Assembly: GCA_012517325.1 (NCBI GenBank)
Contig: JAAYVF010000012.1
Location: 1 to 64,000, forward strand
Direction: 5' to 3'
Length of the DNA: 64,000 nucleotides
Source of the DNA: Myxococcales bacterium
GTDB lineage: Bacteria > Lernaellota > Lernaellaia > Lernaellales > Lernaellaceae
The translations under genes and the position numbers were made by a program. Positions 26,798 to 36,164 of the stretch are shown here, in pieces. Each line of letters opens with the position of its first letter. The first letter of the stretch is position 1. Under the pieces are notes generated by a model. The model saw only the letters and a program-made list of their open reading frames with translations. It had not been told where the DNA came from and ran no database searches.

Positions 26798-27979
26798 ATG
26801 AGCGATAAGTATACTTTTCCCTTGGCTTGTTTTTTACTCATCGAACTCCTGTTGCTGCTGTTTCCGTGTGAATCCACGGCCCGTCCGGAATTTTCCGCCC
26901 TGCAAAACAGCCCTTGCTGGAAATGCCATGTCAACCCGCTTGGCGGCGGCGAGCGCAACGCGACCGGATTCTTCGCCGGCAAAAACCTGGGGCTGGAATC
27001 GACGACCGAATACCTCAACGCGAAATTCAAGGATTTCGGCGATTTCGACCCGATGATCGCCGACAAAATCCAATTGGGCGCCGATGTCCGTGTGCTTTGG
27101 GACTATCTCGTCTATCACAACAACGATCTGCCGGAGAATTTGAAGCAGGGCGAAAACTCCACTTTCCAATTCATGCAAGGGCAATTTTACCTCGACGCGC
27201 AGGTGCTGCCGGTTTTTCAGGCCGTCGGCGGCTACGATGTCGCCAACAACACGTACGAAGCCTACGGTTTGTTCGATCATCTGCCGGCCGGGATCTATGC
27301 CAAGATCGGCCGGTTCATCCTGCCCTTCGGCCTGCGTCTGGACGATCATACCGTTTATACGCGCAGCGCCATGGGCTTCGGCCCGCTCAGTCAAGACACC
27401 GGCATCGAGGCCGGTATCCGGCCCGGTCCGTTTTTCCTGACGGCGGCACTGACCAACGGCTCGCTCGGCAACAACAGCCCGGACCGGACCGGGCATTACT
27501 ATTCCGTCACCGGACAGACCGGCGTCCGTTTCTGGAAAATGGGCTTGGGACTCAGCGGCTTCCACAACAACATCGAAAGCCTGGTCAACAATACCTATGG
27601 CGCCTGGGCTACTTTCGGCTTCTGGAAAATCGCCCTGTTGGGCGAATTCGATTACCAGGAGCAGGAAACCCAGATCGAACCGACCGCGACCGCCGTAACG
27701 CCGGCCGCCTCGCCGAAAGTGCGCCTTCGCCCCGGATCGGCCGCCTTTACCGAGGCGGAAATCGAGCTGATCCGCGGTCTCCTGGCCCAACTCCGCTACA
27801 CCCACTGGGACCCGAATTGGGAAAAAGCGGAAACCTTCGAGGATCAGACGATGGCCGGTTTGTTGTTCTATCCGATACCGTATTTTTCGACCACCCTGCA
27901 ATACAAGTTCAACCGGCGGCCGGCCGACCAGGATCGCAACGCAAGCGAAGTCACCGCGCTGGCGCACTTTTACTTCTAG
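26798..27979 (+). CDS. Outer-membrane barrel protein with an N-terminal CxxCH heme-binding motif
   Basis: The 393-residue product has a signal peptide followed at about residue 47 by SPCWKCHVNPLGGGERN, which contains a c-type heme motif. The rest is rich in alternating aromatic and polar strands (GIYAKIGRFILPFGLRL, STTLQYKF) and ends ALAHFYF with a terminal Phe, as in porin-like barrels. Proteins of the form CxxCHxNPxGGGxRN plus barrel occur in electron-transferring deltaproteobacterial lineages, mostly without assigned function. The two following genes encode CxxCH lipoproteins, which supports a role in electron transfer or redox sensing at the outer membrane. Heme attachment is inferred. 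Confidence 0.72.
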   Translation: MSDKYTFPLACFLLIELLLLLFPCESTARPEFSALQNSPCWKCHVNPLGGGERNATGFFAGKNLGLESTTEYLNAKFKDFGDFDPMIADKIQLGADVRVLWDYLVYHNNDLPENLKQGENSTFQFMQGQFYLDAQVLPVFQAVGGYDVANNTYEAYGLFDHLPAGIYAKIGRFILPFGLRLDDHTVYTRSAMGFGPLSQDTGIEAGIRPGPFFLTAALTNGSLGNNSPDRTGHYYSVTGQTGVRFWKMGLGLSGFHNNIESLVNNTYGAWATFGFWKIALLGEFDYQEQETQIEPTATAVTPAASPKVRLRPGSAAFTEAEIELIRGLLAQLRYTHWDPNWEKAETFEDQTMAGLLFYPIPYFSTTLQYKFNRRPADQDRNASEVTALAHFYF

Positions 27980-27995
27980 GGAAAGGGGACCGGAG

Positions 27996-28439
27996 ATGAA
28001 ATACCGGGAATTCGCGATTCTTCTGGCGCTGGTGGCGCTCCTGGCACTGGTCGGTTGGACTCTGGCGGCTTGCAACGACATCAATAGCGGCCGGGACAGT
28101 GATTGGAATGACTGGAGTCTGGACGGCGGTGGCGGCGCGGCGCCGGCGGACTCCGGCGATGATGACGACGACGATTCCGCGACGGGTTGCGACACCACCG
28201 TCGAGCCGACCTGGGCTACTTTCGGGCAATGTTTCGTCGAATCCTATTGCACCCGCTGCCACACGAGCGGCAGCGGCAGCGCGCCCTTCGCGCTCGACAC
28301 CTACGAGGCCGTCCATCAGCGGGCCGCCGCGGTCGCCGCCGACGTCGAAGCCGGCCGGATGCCGCCTTCGGCGCCGTTGCCCGCGGACGCCGAAATCACG
28401 CAATGGCTCGCCTGGATCGAAGCGGGCTTGCCGCAATAA
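27996..28439 (+). CDS. Monoheme cytochrome c-like lipoprotein, Asp-rich linker
   Basis: The 147-residue protein has a lipoprotein signal ending LAAC (Cys26), an acidic low-complexity linker with a run of six Asp, and a compact C-terminal domain. That domain contains SYCTRCHTSGSGSAPF, a CxxCH heme motif. The possible distal Met lies in GRMPPSAPLP, a phrase typical of small cytochrome c domains. It starts 16 bases after the barrel gene, with GGGGACCGGAG as ribosome-binding site. It probably faces the periplasm or cell surface. Confidence 0.78.
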   Translation: MKYREFAILLALVALLALVGWTLAACNDINSGRDSDWNDWSLDGGGGAAPADSGDDDDDDSATGCDTTVEPTWATFGQCFVESYCTRCHTSGSGSAPFALDTYEAVHQRAAAVAADVEAGRMPPSAPLPADAEITQWLAWIEAGLPQ

Positions 28440-28475
28440 CCGCATTTCGCGGCGCGCCAAATAAAGGAAAAACGA

Positions 28476-29135
28476 ATGCGGACGAGACAAAATATTTTCG
28501 CGGTGCTGGCCGTGCTGACCGGCGCGGTGTTGGGGGCGATCGGCCTGGCTTGCGACATCAACCTGAACGGCGACACGGTCGATACCGACCTGACCTGGTA
28601 CAACTTCGGCCAACCGTTTTTTTCCACGTATTGCGGCTCCTGCCATCAATCGTTCCTGAATTACAACCGAGTGACCGGTAGCCAGGATGAGATCCGGCGG
28701 AAGGTCGACAGCCGTAGCATGCCGCCGAACGACTCGGGCATCGTCGTTCCCGACAGCGACATCGCCCGCCTGTTGGAATGGATCGATGCCGACCTGCCCG
28801 AAGGCTCCCCGACCGGCGACGATGACTCCGCGGGCCTTTATTGGACCAACTTCGCCGAAGCCTTCTTCGCCGGATATTGCACCCGCTGCCACAGCGACCC
28901 GCCGATCAATGACGCCGAAATTCCTTTGGTGACCCTGAGCGACGTTCGCGCCGAAATGCACCATGTGCAGGAACACGTGGTCGACGGGGAGATGCCGCCC
29001 TCGGCGCCCTTCCCGACGGCCGCCGAAAGGCAGGATTTGAGCGACTGGATCGACGCCGGCGCGCCCTACGATGAAAACGATCCCGGGGTCGGCGGCGACG
29101 ACGAGGATGACGACGGGGAGGATGACGGCGACTGA
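28476..29135 (+). CDS. Diheme cytochrome c-like lipoprotein
   Basis: The 219-residue protein has a lipobox-like IGLAC (Cys26) and two cytochrome-like units. The first has YCGSCHQS with SMPPND, and the second has YCTRCHSDPP with EMPPSAPFP. The second unit is closely similar to the domain of the preceding gene, so the two genes are related by duplication. The C-terminus is an Asp/Glu/Gly run. It lies 36 bases downstream of the monoheme gene. Heme number is predicted from motif count only. Confidence 0.78.
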   Translation: MRTRQNIFAVLAVLTGAVLGAIGLACDINLNGDTVDTDLTWYNFGQPFFSTYCGSCHQSFLNYNRVTGSQDEIRRKVDSRSMPPNDSGIVVPDSDIARLLEWIDADLPEGSPTGDDDSAGLYWTNFAEAFFAGYCTRCHSDPPINDAEIPLVTLSDVRAEMHHVQEHVVDGEMPPSAPFPTAAERQDLSDWIDAGAPYDENDPGVGGDDEDDDGEDDGD

Positions 29136-29175
29136 CCGGCTGACCTTCTCGACGGCCGACTTTTCAGGTTATTCC

Positions 29176-29206
29176 GGGCGGTTTTTCACCGCCCTTTTTC
29201 TTTTTT
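29176..29206 (+). terminator. Rho-independent terminator after the cytochrome genes
   Basis: GGGCGGT (29176-29182), loop TTTTC and ACCGCCC (29188-29194) form a stem followed by a T-rich tail (TTTTTCTTTTTT). It ends the barrel-cytochrome unit before the Gld-type ABC operon. Confidence 0.85.
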
Positions 29207-29318
29207 CCTTCCTGAAATACATTGAACCGGTTTCTCTGGCCCGGGGTCTTTACAGCGCCAACTTCTTTTGGCGGATACGAAGACCATATCCATAGTTGTG
29301 AATCAGGAGGCGAAGACC

Positions 29319-30242
29319 ATGATCGCGGTCAAGAACCTGACCAAACGTTATGGGGAGGTTGTGGCGGTCGACGACATCTCCTTCCAGATTTCGAAGGGCG
29401 AGGTCGTCGGTTTTCTGGGCCCGAACGGCGCCGGAAAAACCACCACCATGCGGATGATCACCGGCTATCTGGGCGCCGACGGCGGCTCGGTCGAGATCGA
29501 CGGCAAACCGTTTCACGACGATCCCGCCGCCGCGAAGAGCAAAATCGGTTACCTGCCCGAGAACAATCCGCTCTACGACGACATGACCGTGCTCGAATAC
29601 CTCGATTTCGTCGCCGAGATGCGCGGCATGAAGCCCGCCAAACGGGCGTCGGCCGTGCAGCGGAACGTGAAGACCTACGGCCTGACCGAAATGGCGGCGA
29701 AGGATATCGGCGAATTGTCGAAAGGCTACCGGCAGCGCGTCGGCCTGGCGCAAGCCTCGCTGGCCGATCCGCCGATCATGATCCTCGACGAGCCGACCAG
29801 CGGCCTGGACCCCAACCAGATCATCGAAATCCGCAACCTGATTCGCGAAATCGGCAAAACGAAAACCGTCATTCTCTCCACCCACAACCTCGGCGAGGTG
29901 GAGGCGACCTGCTCCCGCGTACTAATCATCAGCGGCGGCAAGCTGATCGCCGACGACACCCCGGAAGCGCTGGAAAGCCGGGTCACGGTGGCGCTGCTCT
30001 ACGCGCGGCTCAAGGGCGACGGCGACCTGGCGGCCGGATTGCAAGCGCTGCCCGGAGTCGCCGGCGTCGAGGAGCGGGAGCGCGACGGCGACTGGCGGAT
30101 TTTCGCGCTGAAGGTCGATCCGCGCGGCGAAGTGGCCGAACGGGTCTTCGATCTTTGCGTCGCCAACCGCTGGAAGCTGTCGGAGCTGCGCAAGGAATCG
30201 ACGTCCCTGGAAAACGTCTTCACGCAGATGACACGGAGGTAG
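29319..30242 (+). CDS. ABC-2 transporter ATPase, GldA-like
   Basis: An AGGAGG at 29305-29310 stands eight bases before the ATG at 29319. A longer frame from 29268 lacks such a site. The 307-residue ATPase has Walker A GPNGAGKTTTMRM, signature LSKGYRQRVGLAQ and Walker B IMILDEPTSGLD, then the H-loop phrase LSTHNLGEVE. A C-terminal extension of about 90 residues is typical of the GldA/CcmA-type drug and gliding-exporter group. It powers the membrane protein encoded seven bases downstream. In Bacteroidetes GldA supports gliding; elsewhere the substrate is unknown. Confidence 0.9.
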   Translation: MIAVKNLTKRYGEVVAVDDISFQISKGEVVGFLGPNGAGKTTTMRMITGYLGADGGSVEIDGKPFHDDPAAAKSKIGYLPENNPLYDDMTVLEYLDFVAEMRGMKPAKRASAVQRNVKTYGLTEMAAKDIGELSKGYRQRVGLAQASLADPPIMILDEPTSGLDPNQIIEIRNLIREIGKTKTVILSTHNLGEVEATCSRVLIISGGKLIADDTPEALESRVTVALLYARLKGDGDLAAGLQALPGVAGVEERERDGDWRIFALKVDPRGEVAERVFDLCVANRWKLSELRKESTSLENVFTQMTRR

Positions 30243-30249
30243 AAACGCC

Positions 30250-32586
30250 ATGGCACGCATTTGGGCGCTCTACAAAAAGGAAGTCCGCACCTACTTCAAC
30301 TCGCCGATCGCCTACATCGTGTTGACGGTGTTGCTGATCGGCGTCGGCTACTTCTTTTTCCAGACGTTCTTCGCCGGCGAACAGGCGACGCTCCGCTTCT
30401 TCTTCCGCGTCGCCGCCTGGTCGTTCCTGCTCTTCGGCCCCGCGGTCACGATGAAGCTGCTGGCCGAGGAAAAGAAGACCGGCGCCATCGAACCGCTGCT
30501 GACCCTGCCGCTCCGCGAATGGGAAGTCGTGCTCGGCAAGTTCTTCGCCGGCTGGACCCTGCTGGCGATCTACCTGTTGATCACCCTGGTCTATCCGATC
30601 AGCATCGCCTTTATCGGCAAGCTCGATTTCGGCCCGCTGGCCGGCGGCTACCTGGGCCTGTTTTTCCTCGGCGGCACGTTCGTGGCCCTGGGCATGTTCG
30701 CCTCGGCCATCTCGCGCAATCAGGTCATCAGCCTAATCGTCGCCTTCGTCATCGCCATGATGCTGTTCGTCATGGATTTGCTGCTGCCCTTCCTGCCGCC
30801 CTCCTGGCAGAACGTGGTGCAGTTCATCGGCGTGGATTCGCACTTTTCGAACATCAGCCGCGGCGTCGTGGACACGCGCGACCTGGTGTATTCCTGCTCG
30901 CTGATGGCCTTCTTCCTGTTCCTGTCCGCCCAGGCGCTGCAAACGCGGCTGAGCGATCACTCTAAAAAATGGCGGCTCAACCGGGTGCTGTACATCGGCG
31001 CCGCCGCCGGCTGTCTGATCGCCCTCAACGCGATTTCCTTCCTGGCCAACGGGCGCGTCGACCTGACAGAAGACAAGCAGTTCACGCTGTCGGAATCGAG
31101 CCGCGACCTGTTGCACGAACTGGACGATCAACTGACCATCACCGCCTACTTCTCGCGCGAGCTGCCGCCGCCGGCCAACAACAACACGGCCGTGGTGCGC
31201 GACCTGCTCGAGGAATACCGGACGGCGAGCGACGGCAAGGTGACTTACAACTTCGTCGACCCGGATACCCCCGGCAAGGACGGCCAGCCCGATCAGGCGC
31301 TGATCGCCCAGGCCCAGGCGGCCGGCATCCCGAAAATCGACATGCGGGCCTTCCGTAAGGACCAGGTGCAGATGGTCAAGGTCTATCTCGGCATCGCGCT
31401 GCAATACGGCGACAAGACCGAGTCGCTGCCCGTGGTGCAAAACCTCGACAACCTCGAATACGACCTGACCAGCCGCATCAGCAAAATGCTGCGCGAAAAA
31501 ACGCCCACCCTGGCCTTCCTGTCCGGCAACGGCGCCTTTACCTCCGCCGAGGGGCTGGGCCGGGTCGCCGGCGCGCTGAAGGACAAATTCACCGTCAAGG
31601 ACGCGGACCTTTCCAAAGGTGACGAAGCCTTGAAAGACGTCGACGTGCTGGTGGTCGCCGGTCCGAAGCAACCCCTGCCGCAAAACGTCCTCTTCGCGAT
31701 CGATAATTTCATCATGCAGGGCCATCGGGTCGCCTTCCTGGTGGATAAAGCGATTCTCGACCCGAAATCGCTGATCGGGCGGCCGTTCAGCAGCGGCCTC
31801 GAGGAACTCCTCAAGGCTTACGGCGTCGAGTTCAACCCGTCGCTCATCCTGGATCAAAACTCCGAGCGCGTGGCCGTCAGCCGCCAATCGAACGGTTTCA
31901 CCATCCAGTCCATGGTCCAGTTCCCGCTGATCGTTCACGTTCAGGATTTGGCGAAAGACACGCCGATCACCAAAAACCTCAACGGCTTCGCCCTACCGTT
32001 CGCCGCGCCGATCGAGTTGACGCGCAAGGACGGTGTCGAAACGCACATCATCGCCCGCAGCTCGCCGCGCAGTTGGCTGTTCACTTTCCAAGACTCGTTC
32101 CTCGCGGATCCGCAGGCCCTGCCGGTGCCGGAGGAAAGCGATTTCGTCGGCCCGCAAAATCTGGTGGTGACCCTGGAAGGCACGTTCCCCAGCGCGTTCG
32201 TGGAGCAGCCCCTGCCGATTGCCGAGGACGGCACCTCGCCGGCCGACAACGTCACGCCGAAAAGCGCGCCGACCCGCCTGGCCGTGGTCGGCTCGTCGTG
32301 GTGGGCGGCCGACATGATGCCCAATCCGCTCAACCAGCTCCTGTTCTCCAACCTCGCCGACTGGCTGGTGCAGGACGAACGATTGATGAGCATTCGCACC
32401 CGCAGCATCGAAAACCGGCCGCTCAAGCCCCTCGGCGACACCGCGCGGGCCGTTTTCAAGTACGGCAACATGCTGGCGCCGCCGCTGCTGCTCGTGGCGT
32501 TCGGTCTGCTTCGCTGGCGCTTGCGCCTGCGGAAGAAAAGCCGCGGTCTGTCGGCCTTTCTGCGCACCGGCGGAAAGGAGGAGTAA
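30250..32586 (+). CDS. Fused ABC-2 permease and Gld-type auxiliary protein (GldF-GldG-like)
   Basis: Residues 1-235 form an ABC-2 permease with about six helices (KKEVRTYFNSPIAYIVLTVL, LLAEEKKTGAIEPLLTLPL). A further helix at about 255-275 leads into a periplasmic ABC-transporter auxiliary domain with VDLTEDKQFTLSESSRDLL and a long alpha/beta region. A final helix (about 742-762) is followed by a basic tail. In Flavobacterium the two parts are separate proteins, GldF and GldG; fused forms occur in many Gram-negatives. The 778-residue length fits the fusion. It lies between its ATPase and a DUF4340 gene. Confidence 0.88.
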   Translation: MARIWALYKKEVRTYFNSPIAYIVLTVLLIGVGYFFFQTFFAGEQATLRFFFRVAAWSFLLFGPAVTMKLLAEEKKTGAIEPLLTLPLREWEVVLGKFFAGWTLLAIYLLITLVYPISIAFIGKLDFGPLAGGYLGLFFLGGTFVALGMFASAISRNQVISLIVAFVIAMMLFVMDLLLPFLPPSWQNVVQFIGVDSHFSNISRGVVDTRDLVYSCSLMAFFLFLSAQALQTRLSDHSKKWRLNRVLYIGAAAGCLIALNAISFLANGRVDLTEDKQFTLSESSRDLLHELDDQLTITAYFSRELPPPANNNTAVVRDLLEEYRTASDGKVTYNFVDPDTPGKDGQPDQALIAQAQAAGIPKIDMRAFRKDQVQMVKVYLGIALQYGDKTESLPVVQNLDNLEYDLTSRISKMLREKTPTLAFLSGNGAFTSAEGLGRVAGALKDKFTVKDADLSKGDEALKDVDVLVVAGPKQPLPQNVLFAIDNFIMQGHRVAFLVDKAILDPKSLIGRPFSSGLEELLKAYGVEFNPSLILDQNSERVAVSRQSNGFTIQSMVQFPLIVHVQDLAKDTPITKNLNGFALPFAAPIELTRKDGVETHIIARSSPRSWLFTFQDSFLADPQALPVPEESDFVGPQNLVVTLEGTFPSAFVEQPLPIAEDGTSPADNVTPKSAPTRLAVVGSSWWAADMMPNPLNQLLFSNLADWLVQDERLMSIRTRSIENRPLKPLGDTARAVFKYGNMLAPPLLLVAFGLLRWRLRLRKKSRGLSAFLRTGGKEE

Positions 32587-32589
32587 GCC

Positions 32590-34092
32590 ATGTTGTGGAG
32601 ACGCACTGCCATTCTGCTGATCGCTTGCGGCGTCCTGACCCTCGTTGCCGCGCTCCTTGCGGCGCTGCCCTCCGGCGGCAAGGGCCCGGAACTGCAATTG
32701 CCCGCGGTCGACAAGACCGCCGTGGCGAAAATCACCGTCACCCGCCTCGAAGGGCCGTACTCCCTGGTGAAAACCGGCGAGAAATGGACCGTCGAGCCGG
32801 GCGGTTTCCCCGCCGATCAAACGCTGGTCGACCGGGCGCTTGACACCCTGACCGCCCTGCGCTTCGGTCCGACGGTTTCCGCCAAATCCGCCAGCCATTC
32901 CAAGTACGAGGTCGAGGACGGCCGGCTGACCGTCGCGCTGCATACCGCCAAGGGGGCGGCCTGGGAATTGATCGTCGGCAAGGACAGCGCCGATAACCGC
33001 GGCACCTATGCCCGGAAGGCCGGCGACGACCGGGTCTACGTGGCCCTCGCCCGGCTGCGCGATCTGTTCGGCAAGGACGCGAACCGGTGGCGCGATCACG
33101 TCATCGTGAAGTTCGATCCGCAGGAAGCCGCCAGATTGACGGTCGCCGACAACGCGCAGACCTTGAGCTTCAAGAAGAACGACGCCGGCGCCTGGGAATT
33201 CGACGCGCCGCCGGAGAATCTGCCCGCGGGCTTCCGGCTCGATTCGGAAAAGGTGGCGCGGATCGCCCGCACCATCGCCAATCTGAACGCGAACGACTTC
33301 GAGGATTCCAAGGAAGCGGTCGATCGCGGGTTGGAGCCGCCGCGAACCCTGGTCACCGTGGAAACGGCCAAGGGCGAGAAGTACGCGGTGAAACTCGGCG
33401 CGGACAAGGACAAGAACGTCTACGTCCAGCGTGACGGCAACGAGCAGATTTACCTGGTCAACACGATGATGATCGCCAACGTGAGAAAATCGCTGCTCGA
33501 GCTGCGCGACATGCACGTGGCGTTTTTCGATCCGGCCAAGGCCGCCAAAGTGACGATCCTCGACGGCGCGCGCCAGCTGGTATTCGAAAAAGCCGGCGAG
33601 GACAAGTGGAAAATCGCCGAATCCAGCGAAGCCGTTCCCCAGGGGTTCATCCTGGACGACGCCAAGGTCGCCACGCTGGCGCGCAGCGCCTCGACCCTGC
33701 AAGGGCTCTCGTTCGTCGGCCAGAGCGCGCCGGCGGCCGCCAAATTGGGCAGCGCCGGTTCGCTGATCGTCGCGCTCGAGGGCGGCGGCGAGCAGAAAAT
33801 CCAGCTCGGCGCCGAAGCTCCCGACGACCAGCGCTACGTCGGCGGCAACGGCTACGTGTACTTGATCAAAAAGTCCGGCGTCGACCGCCTGCTGAAAAAA
33901 CTGGACGACATGAAGGTGACCGCGCAGCGCTCCAACCAGATGGGTGGGATCGATCCTTCCATGCTCGACAAGCTGCCGCCGCAACTGCGCGAACAGTTCA
34001 TGCAGCAGCAACGCCAGAAAATACTGCAAAATCAGATGATGCAGCAAATGATGAAAAAGGCCGAAAAGCAAAAGCAGGCGCCGAAAAAATAA
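32590..34092 (+). CDS. DUF4340 domain protein of the Gld-type ABC cluster
   Basis: The 500-residue protein has one N-terminal helix (about residues 8-27). The periplasmic part has two or three repeats of the DUF4340 type, each pairing KITVTRLEGPYSLVKTGEKW-like strands with a segment such as DGRLTVALHTAKG. The C-terminus is Gln/Met/Lys-rich and probably flexible (QQMMKKAEKQKQ). DUF4340 proteins regularly follow GldA-GldFG-type ABC genes, and here the gap is three bases. The biochemical role is unknown; it is presumed to be part of the same envelope complex. Confidence 0.85.
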   Translation: MLWRRTAILLIACGVLTLVAALLAALPSGGKGPELQLPAVDKTAVAKITVTRLEGPYSLVKTGEKWTVEPGGFPADQTLVDRALDTLTALRFGPTVSAKSASHSKYEVEDGRLTVALHTAKGAAWELIVGKDSADNRGTYARKAGDDRVYVALARLRDLFGKDANRWRDHVIVKFDPQEAARLTVADNAQTLSFKKNDAGAWEFDAPPENLPAGFRLDSEKVARIARTIANLNANDFEDSKEAVDRGLEPPRTLVTVETAKGEKYAVKLGADKDKNVYVQRDGNEQIYLVNTMMIANVRKSLLELRDMHVAFFDPAKAAKVTILDGARQLVFEKAGEDKWKIAESSEAVPQGFILDDAKVATLARSASTLQGLSFVGQSAPAAAKLGSAGSLIVALEGGGEQKIQLGAEAPDDQRYVGGNGYVYLIKKSGVDRLLKKLDDMKVTAQRSNQMGGIDPSMLDKLPPQLREQFMQQQRQKILQNQMMQQMMKKAEKQKQAPKK

Positions 34093-34116
34093 TCGCGCCG
34101 CACCAGAATGAGGGAA

Positions 34117-34143
34117 GCGCCGCCGCCGGGCGGCGCTTTTTTT
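34117..34143 (+). terminator. Rho-independent terminator after the Gld-type operon
   Basis: GCGCCGCC (34117-34124), loop GCCG and GGCGGCGC (34129-34136) form a perfect 8-bp stem followed by seven T residues. Its tail touches the 3' end of the convergent radical SAM gene. Confidence 0.92.
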
Positions 34144-35590
34144 ATATCAGCGACGCGAAGTTTTTCGTCCGCTGGTACGGGTTGCCGGTGTGCCGGTAGT
34201 AGCGGAAGGCCGAGAGCCACTCGGGCGCGAAGAACTTCCGTTCGCGAAACAGCGCCAGCCACAGCGACAGCTTGTAAATCCCGTGGTACTTCCCGCGCAT
34301 CCATTTTTTAATGCGCGGCGCCTGGCGCGGCAGCGCCAAAACCAGCGGAAACAGGTTCTGGATGTTGCGGAAATCCATCTCCGGCGCGACCGCCGTGAAC
34401 TCGCGCGAGTCGCGGAAGTCCGGCATGACGCGCACGTACTCGGCTTCGTCCTCGCGCAGCAGGCCCTTTTCGCGCGCTTTTTTAGCCAGCTCGGTTTTCG
34501 GCAACACCAGCGTCATGTTGCCGCGGCCGTGATAGGTACCCATCGCCAGATTCAGATCCACCGTTTTCAGCGCGTCGTCCGGCGTCTCGCCCGGCAGCGC
34601 GAACATGTTGAAGGAAAACGGCAGAACGCCCTTTTCGCGCAGGCGGCGCGCGGCGGCGATGGCGTCGGCGTTGGTGAAATACTTGCGCAGGATATCGCGA
34701 CGAATGGTCTCGTCGCCCGATTCGATGCCCAGGGCGATGGCGCGGCAACCGGCTCGCGCCAGGCAATCGATGATGGGCTCGCTCAGGTGATCGACCATGC
34801 AATTGCAGGAAAAGGGGATGCCGACGCGGCGCGGATACTGTTCGGCGAATTCCTCGATCCAGGCCTTGCTGGTGATGAAGATGTCGTCGGAGAAATGAAT
34901 GCTGCGCATCGGCGCCAGCCGCTGCAGGTCGAGGATTTCCTCGATCACCTTGCCGACCGATTTGCGCCGCACATAGGGCATTCCCGGTTCGAACATCGTC
35001 TTGTACCGCGGATTGAAACAATAAGTGCACTGGTTGGTGCAGCCGCGGCCGGTGTTGAACCGCTTGACGCTGAAATCGCGGATGAACGGATAATGGAAGT
35101 ACAGCGCGCGGTCGGGCAGCGGCAATTCGTCGAGGTCGCGAATCGGTCGGATCGTCGAATTGCGAAATTCGCGGCCGCCGGCGCGACCCCAGACCGCCGC
35201 CTGCGACGACACGTCCGCGCCCGCTTCCAGGCCGGCCAGCAGATCGGCCAGCGGCAATTCCGCCTCGCCGATGACCAGATAATCGACATGTGGATCGGCG
35301 AAGGCCTCCTCGGTGAAAAACGTCGGGTAGATGCCGCCGCTGATCAACGGCAGCGGGAACCGTTGTTTCAACCAGGCGGTCATCCGGTGAAACCAATGGT
35401 GTGCGCCGACATCGCTGGGCACCAGTAACGCGTCGGGAGCGAACTCCCGAATCCGACTTTCCAAACCGCCGCGTTCCTCGTCCTCCAAGAACAAAGCGAA
35501 CTGATGACCGCGTTGGCGGAGGTAGGCTACCGCTTCCACCAAGGCCAGCGATTCGTTCAGGCCGTTGTCCTGGATGATGCAAACTTTCAT
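34142..35590 (-). CDS. B12-binding-domain radical SAM protein
   Basis: The 482-residue protein has a cobalamin-binding-like Rossmann domain (about residues 1-140) without the DxHxxG lower-ligand motif. The radical SAM domain follows, with cluster CTNQCTYC in RGCTNQCTYCFNPRY and conserved HFSDDIFI, GIESGDE and FALPGETPDD. The C-terminal helical part resembles that of BchE/HpnJ-type enzymes. Substrates of this class range from lipids to cofactors and cannot be deduced here. It is convergent with the DUF4340 gene; 25 bases separate it from the next minus-strand gene. Confidence 0.88.
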   Translation of the reverse strand: MKVCIIQDNGLNESLALVEAVAYLRQRGHQFALFLEDEERGGLESRIREFAPDALLVPSDVGAHHWFHRMTAWLKQRFPLPLISGGIYPTFFTEEAFADPHVDYLVIGEAELPLADLLAGLEAGADVSSQAAVWGRAGGREFRNSTIRPIRDLDELPLPDRALYFHYPFIRDFSVKRFNTGRGCTNQCTYCFNPRYKTMFEPGMPYVRRKSVGKVIEEILDLQRLAPMRSIHFSDDIFITSKAWIEEFAEQYPRRVGIPFSCNCMVDHLSEPIIDCLARAGCRAIALGIESGDETIRRDILRKYFTNADAIAAARRLREKGVLPFSFNMFALPGETPDDALKTVDLNLAMGTYHGRGNMTLVLPKTELAKKAREKGLLREDEAEYVRVMPDFRDSREFTAVAPEMDFRNIQNLFPLVLALPRQAPRIKKWMRGKYHGIYKLSLWLALFRERKFFAPEWLSAFRYYRHTGNPYQRTKNFASLI

Positions 35591-35615
35591 TGTCCGACCT
35601 CCGACATTCGAGCTA

Positions 35616-36014
35616 TTATGATTGCCAGGCCGCGACCGCGATCATGAGACAAGTCAAAATGCCGGCGCCGATCCAGACATGGATCATCGCCTTTCGTTTA
35701 TACCGCCAGAGCGCAAAAGCCAGACCGCCCAGCAGACCGATCAACCCGATTCTCGCTCCCCAGAAGCCAATCAGGCCGGACAGCCACGGCAACCCGACTC
35801 CGATCAGTAGGGTCACGGCCGGCGCCGCGAAGACCGTGGTGAGAAATACCCGTATGCCGATCCTCCGGAGCCGATCGCCGTCAAAAGAACCGCGCTTTGC
35901 GACAGCCAGCACTCCCAGCACGATCAGGGTCAACCCCAACCCGAAGACCGCGCCGGCGACGATCGACAGACCGATCGCGGTCGGACAATCGGATAACGCG
36001 ATGTATTTGCTCAT
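35616..36014 (-). CDS. Small integral membrane protein, unknown function
   Basis: The 132-residue product has four predicted membrane helices (about residues 13-37, 52-75, 79-99 and 108-128) joined by short loops with basic residues on the presumed cytoplasmic side. I recognise no family. It begins MSKYIALSDCPTAIG. It ends 25 bases before the radical SAM gene on the same strand and may be co-transcribed with it. Confidence 0.6.
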   Translation of the reverse strand: MSKYIALSDCPTAIGLSIVAGAVFGLGLTLIVLGVLAVAKRGSFDGDRLRRIGIRVFLTTVFAAPAVTLLIGVGLPWLSGLIGFWGARIGLIGLLGGLAFALWRYKRKAMIHVWIGAGILTCLMIAVAAWQS

Positions 36015-36063
36015 TCGACCTCGGCAATTATTTTCGGATCGGGACTTTTCAACCGGACCCGGC

Positions 36064-36093
36064 TTGCTTTCGGAAAAAATTTTTGGCTATAAA
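36064..36093 (+). promoter_or_regulatory. Possible promoter of the MFS gene
   Basis: TTGCTT at 36064-36069 and TATAAA at 36088-36093 are 18 bases apart, in an AT-rich stretch 72 bases before the ATG. The -35 match is weak. Confidence 0.35.
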
Positions 36094-36164
36094 TGCCTAC
36101 TTATCCTTAACTAGCGGCATCTCACGTCGCCCAACACTAGAAAGAAACGAGCCGAGAATCAAGC

